From NCBI GenBank assembly GCA_024644145.1, contig JAHELO010000084.1, forward strand, positions 1-7,050: a stretch of 7,050 nucleotides of DNA, given 5' to 3'. Under the pieces are notes generated by a model. The model searched no databases. It was not told the origin of the DNA and was given only the letters and a program-made list of their open reading frames with translations. This document shows, piece after piece, positions 4,806-7,050 of the stretch (the first letter of the stretch is position 1; every line of letters begins with the position of its first letter). The DNA is from Christiangramia sp. (GTDB lineage Bacteria; Bacteroidota; Bacteroidia; Flavobacteriales; Flavobacteriaceae). A program made the translations under genes and the position numbers.

Positions 4806-7040
4806 TCAATCTTTCCGGAAAGCATCCTGTTGCATTAATACCTCACCAAAAGATATATCCTCTGCAGCCAGAACGAGGATTGTAGTGGGCAGATCCTTTA
4901 ATCTTTCCTGCATATTAGCGTAATAAGATTCAAAATTTGCATCTGGTTTAGCCATACCCATGAAGATGAGGTCTGCCTGGGCAGAGGATTGCCGTAATAC
5001 TTCATCAAAACTACGCCCCTTAGATACGATCACTTCCAGGATCGCCCCGGTACGCAGTTTTTTAATGACCCGGGAAATATTTTCCTGAGCATCGGTGGCG
5101 GCCTTTTCGTTTTCTACCATGATTTTTAGAGTAATTTTGGCATCATACCAGGAACGACTGCTTTTAAGCAAATAGGCAAGAATCATAAGCAAACCCCCAT
5201 TGCCTTTTAGACCTCCCCACCAAATATCGATTTTCTTTCTTTTTCCGTAACCTTTTTCCTTATTATAATTAATGATGAGGAGGTTACGGTGTAGCTTATA
5301 AAAATTGGACAGCATATTACAATACTGCTTTCTTAAATCAGGATTTTCGCTATCTCCCAGTATAATGGTGTTAGGCTCCAGAGATGCCAGCCCATATGAT
5401 TTTACAAAATCTTCTGCACCCTCAAAAGTATCTTCGGCTTCTATTACCCTTGCAAACCCACGTGAGCTGCGTTTGGTGAGAAAATCTTCAATATTATCCT
5501 GCATTAGCTTCCGCCGGGCGAAGGTGGTAGTATGGCTGGTAAGAACCGTTGCCACTGTGAGAATACCGCGGTTATGGGTGATGCTGGATGCAAAGTCTAT
5601 TAGATGCCACCTTTTAGTGGGAGCCCCGGATAATACAAGCGGATTAGGCCTCCAGGTCTTGGATTCTTTTTCTGTACTCAGGTGCAGCAAACCTATTCGC
5701 ACAATCGCCATCCAAATACCCCGGCGAACATCGCCCCAGGCAGTTTTCATCTCTCTGCTTTGCAGCCAAACAAAAATAATGGTGATAAATACAAAAGCGA
5801 TCCCGGTGGCCACCCCGTTTATAAGGAACATTACTGCGATACAACCTAAGGTCCCTAAAAGAGAAAATATCCAGTGTATCTTAAAGGCCGGCCTGAAAGA
5901 AGGGCTGTCCAGTAATCCTTCAATTCCTGCGGCGGCATTTAAAACGCCATAAGTAGTTAGAAAGAACATGGTTAGAATAGGAGCGATAATATTCAGGTTT
6001 CCAAGGTAAACAGCAATTAAGGCAACTCCCATGGTGAAAAGGGTGCCGTATCGTGGAGAATCATCCTTAGCGGAACCTATCCCCAGCCAGCTTAGCCACT
6101 GCGGAAGCACCCTGTCACGTGCCAGTGCCTGCAACACACGTGGAGCTCCTAAGATACTTCCCACCGCGCTGGAGAGTGTGGCGCCCCATACGCCAATAAG
6201 AATAGCGTCTCCCCAATACGATATTTTTCGCATGATCAATGGGTCTGCGATCAAACTTTCAGCACTGGCACGGTTCGCCAGAATTATGGGCAACGCCATA
6301 TAAATAAAATAACCCACTCCTATAGCAGCAAAGGTTCCTTTAGGAATAGATTTGGAAGGATTTTTTAGATCTCCAGACATGTTCACTCCCGCCATAATCC
6401 CCGTAACTGCGGGAAAAAAAACGGCAAAAACTACCCAGAATCCTTCCTTATTCCCCGGAGAAGAGCTAATTATCTCCTCCGTAGGTTCCAGGGGACTTCC
6501 CAGGGCAAGAGATACCAGTGATAAGGCAATCCCGAACATTATAAAATACTGTGCTCTTATAGCCACCTTTGCCGAGATCATTGCGAGTATACCAACAAGT
6601 ACTGTAGTAACCATACCCACTGTTTTAAAATCCAGTTGGGGAAATACACTCACCACACTCTCAGCAAAACCAACGGTATAAAGGGCGATGGACAATGCCA
6701 GCGCAATAAACAGAGGAATCCCGATAGCACCTCCGGCCTCAACACCCAAAGACCTGCTTATCATATAATAAGCACCGCCGGCTCTAACCTGCTGATCTGT
6801 GGCAATGGAAGCTACTGAAAGTGCTGTAAGAAAAGTTATTGAAACTGATAACGTTACTATTAATAGCGTACCTAAAAGTCCAACGTTTCCAACTACCCAC
6901 CCAAAACGCAGGTACATAATTACACCAAGAATTGTAAGAATAGAGGGGGTAAAGACTCCGCCGAAGGTTCCGAGGCCACCCTGAACCGAGGGTATTACCG
7001 GTTCATTATCCCGGTTTTTTTTTAGAAATAGTTTTTTCAT
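4806..7040 (-). CDS. Cation-chloride cotransporter-like / APC-superfamily permease with cytosolic C-terminal domain
   Basis: Large inner-membrane transporter of 744 residues. The N-terminal half (about 30-430) contains roughly twelve membrane helices in the APC/LeuT-type fold. Several blocks are characteristic of the SLC12 (Na-K-Cl / K-Cl cotransporter) family: 'GTFGGVFTPSILTILGVIMYLR' at the first helix (24-45), 'FFPAVTGIMAGVNMSGDLKNP' (208-228) before 'IPKGT', 'GAPRVLQALARDRVLP' (298-313), and 'NIIAPILTMFFLTTYG' (350-365). The soluble half (about 440-744) begins with 'WRPNPLVLSGAP' (463-474) and ends with 'SFDEVLRQSSAQADLIFMGM' and 'LPTTILVLA'. These are conserved in SLC12 C-terminal domains, which in an archaeal homologue have a universal-stress-protein-like fold. 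The substrate (ions with chloride, or an amino acid) cannot be read from sequence. The ATG start lies 10 bp from the window edge, so its promoter and upstream neighbour are not visible. It sits beside two usp genes, possibly a common stress or osmotic-response setting. Confidence 0.88.
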   Translation of the reverse strand: MKKLFLKKNRDNEPVIPSVQGGLGTFGGVFTPSILTILGVIMYLRFGWVVGNVGLLGTLLIVTLSVSITFLTALSVASIATDQQVRAGGAYYMISRSLGVEAGGAIGIPLFIALALSIALYTVGFAESVVSVFPQLDFKTVGMVTTVLVGILAMISAKVAIRAQYFIMFGIALSLVSLALGSPLEPTEEIISSSPGNKEGFWVVFAVFFPAVTGIMAGVNMSGDLKNPSKSIPKGTFAAIGVGYFIYMALPIILANRASAESLIADPLIMRKISYWGDAILIGVWGATLSSAVGSILGAPRVLQALARDRVLPQWLSWLGIGSAKDDSPRYGTLFTMGVALIAVYLGNLNIIAPILTMFFLTTYGVLNAAAGIEGLLDSPSFRPAFKIHWIFSLLGTLGCIAVMFLINGVATGIAFVFITIIFVWLQSREMKTAWGDVRRGIWMAIVRIGLLHLSTEKESKTWRPNPLVLSGAPTKRWHLIDFASSITHNRGILTVATVLTSHTTTFARRKLMQDNIEDFLTKRSSRGFARVIEAEDTFEGAEDFVKSYGLASLEPNTIILGDSENPDLRKQYCNMLSNFYKLHRNLLIINYNKEKGYGKRKKIDIWWGGLKGNGGLLMILAYLLKSSRSWYDAKITLKIMVENEKAATDAQENISRVIKKLRTGAILEVIVSKGRSFDEVLRQSSAQADLIFMGMAKPDANFESYYANMQERLKDLPTTILVLAAEDISFGEVLMQQDAFRKD

Positions 7041-7050
7041 AGGTTAAGCA

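Noticed and set aside
5305..5952. Plus-strand frame of 215 codons
   Set aside because: Lies entirely antisense within the transporter gene, whose protein is clearly conserved; no recognisable domain in the shadow.
6031..6984. Several plus-strand frames of 60-109 codons
   Set aside because: Antisense to the transporter, with compositions typical of shadow frames.
1..7050. CRISPR array, insertion sequence, tRNA or rRNA
   Set aside because: No regularly spaced repeats, transposase frame, terminal inverted repeats of an IS, or tRNA/rRNA-like sequence was recognised.

Overview
The window looks like a chromosomal segment of a marine-type Flavobacteriia member (Bacteroidota), close in style to Gramella/Christiangramia or Salegentibacter. 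This rests on protein flavour, moderate-to-low GC, near absence of Shine-Dalgarno sequences before genes, a Bacteroidota-style TonB with an 'RKNPEADLRRNS'-type N-terminus, and two-domain universal stress proteins beginning 'ILLPTDFSENS' or 'ILVPTNFSKHS'. Genus placement is inference.

Layout: positions 2-187 (+) hold the last ~61 codons of a membrane protein cut by the window edge. Converging on it is a minus-strand pair, tonB (1277-2050) followed 49 nt later by a fermentative D-lactate dehydrogenase, ldhA (238-1227). A 232-bp divergent intergenic region separates tonB from a plus-strand two-domain Usp gene (2283-3122). That region carries two perfect ATGA-N6-TCAT palindromes, the geometry of Crp/Fnr-family sites. 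A second two-domain Usp gene (3381-4235) lies on the minus strand and converges on the first. A ~570-bp gene-free region (4236-4805) with a strong terminator hairpin and a second long inverted repeat follows. Then comes a large minus-strand transporter of the cation-chloride cotransporter/APC type (4806-7040), whose cytosolic C-terminal part is expected to have a Usp-like fold.

The most surprising item lies between the two convergent usp genes. The plus strand at 3249-3328 carries the ordered sequence signatures of a TPP (thiamine pyrophosphate) riboswitch: AGGGTGC, GCTGAGA, ATACC and CTGGATAATGCCAG. An 11-bp terminator hairpin with a T-rich tail follows immediately (3332-3385). No thiamine gene, nor any plus-strand gene, follows it; read-through would run antisense through the second usp gene. 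The pyrophosphate-sensing helix looks diverged. It is therefore an orphan riboswitch, a relic, or a repurposed TPP-like RNA.

Functionally the genes suggest a stress/energy-limitation neighbourhood: fermentative lactate formation, Usp proteins with possible Crp/Fnr control (oxygen or redox response), TonB energy transduction, and ion or amino-acid transport. That grouping is inference from gene identity and the candidate operators.
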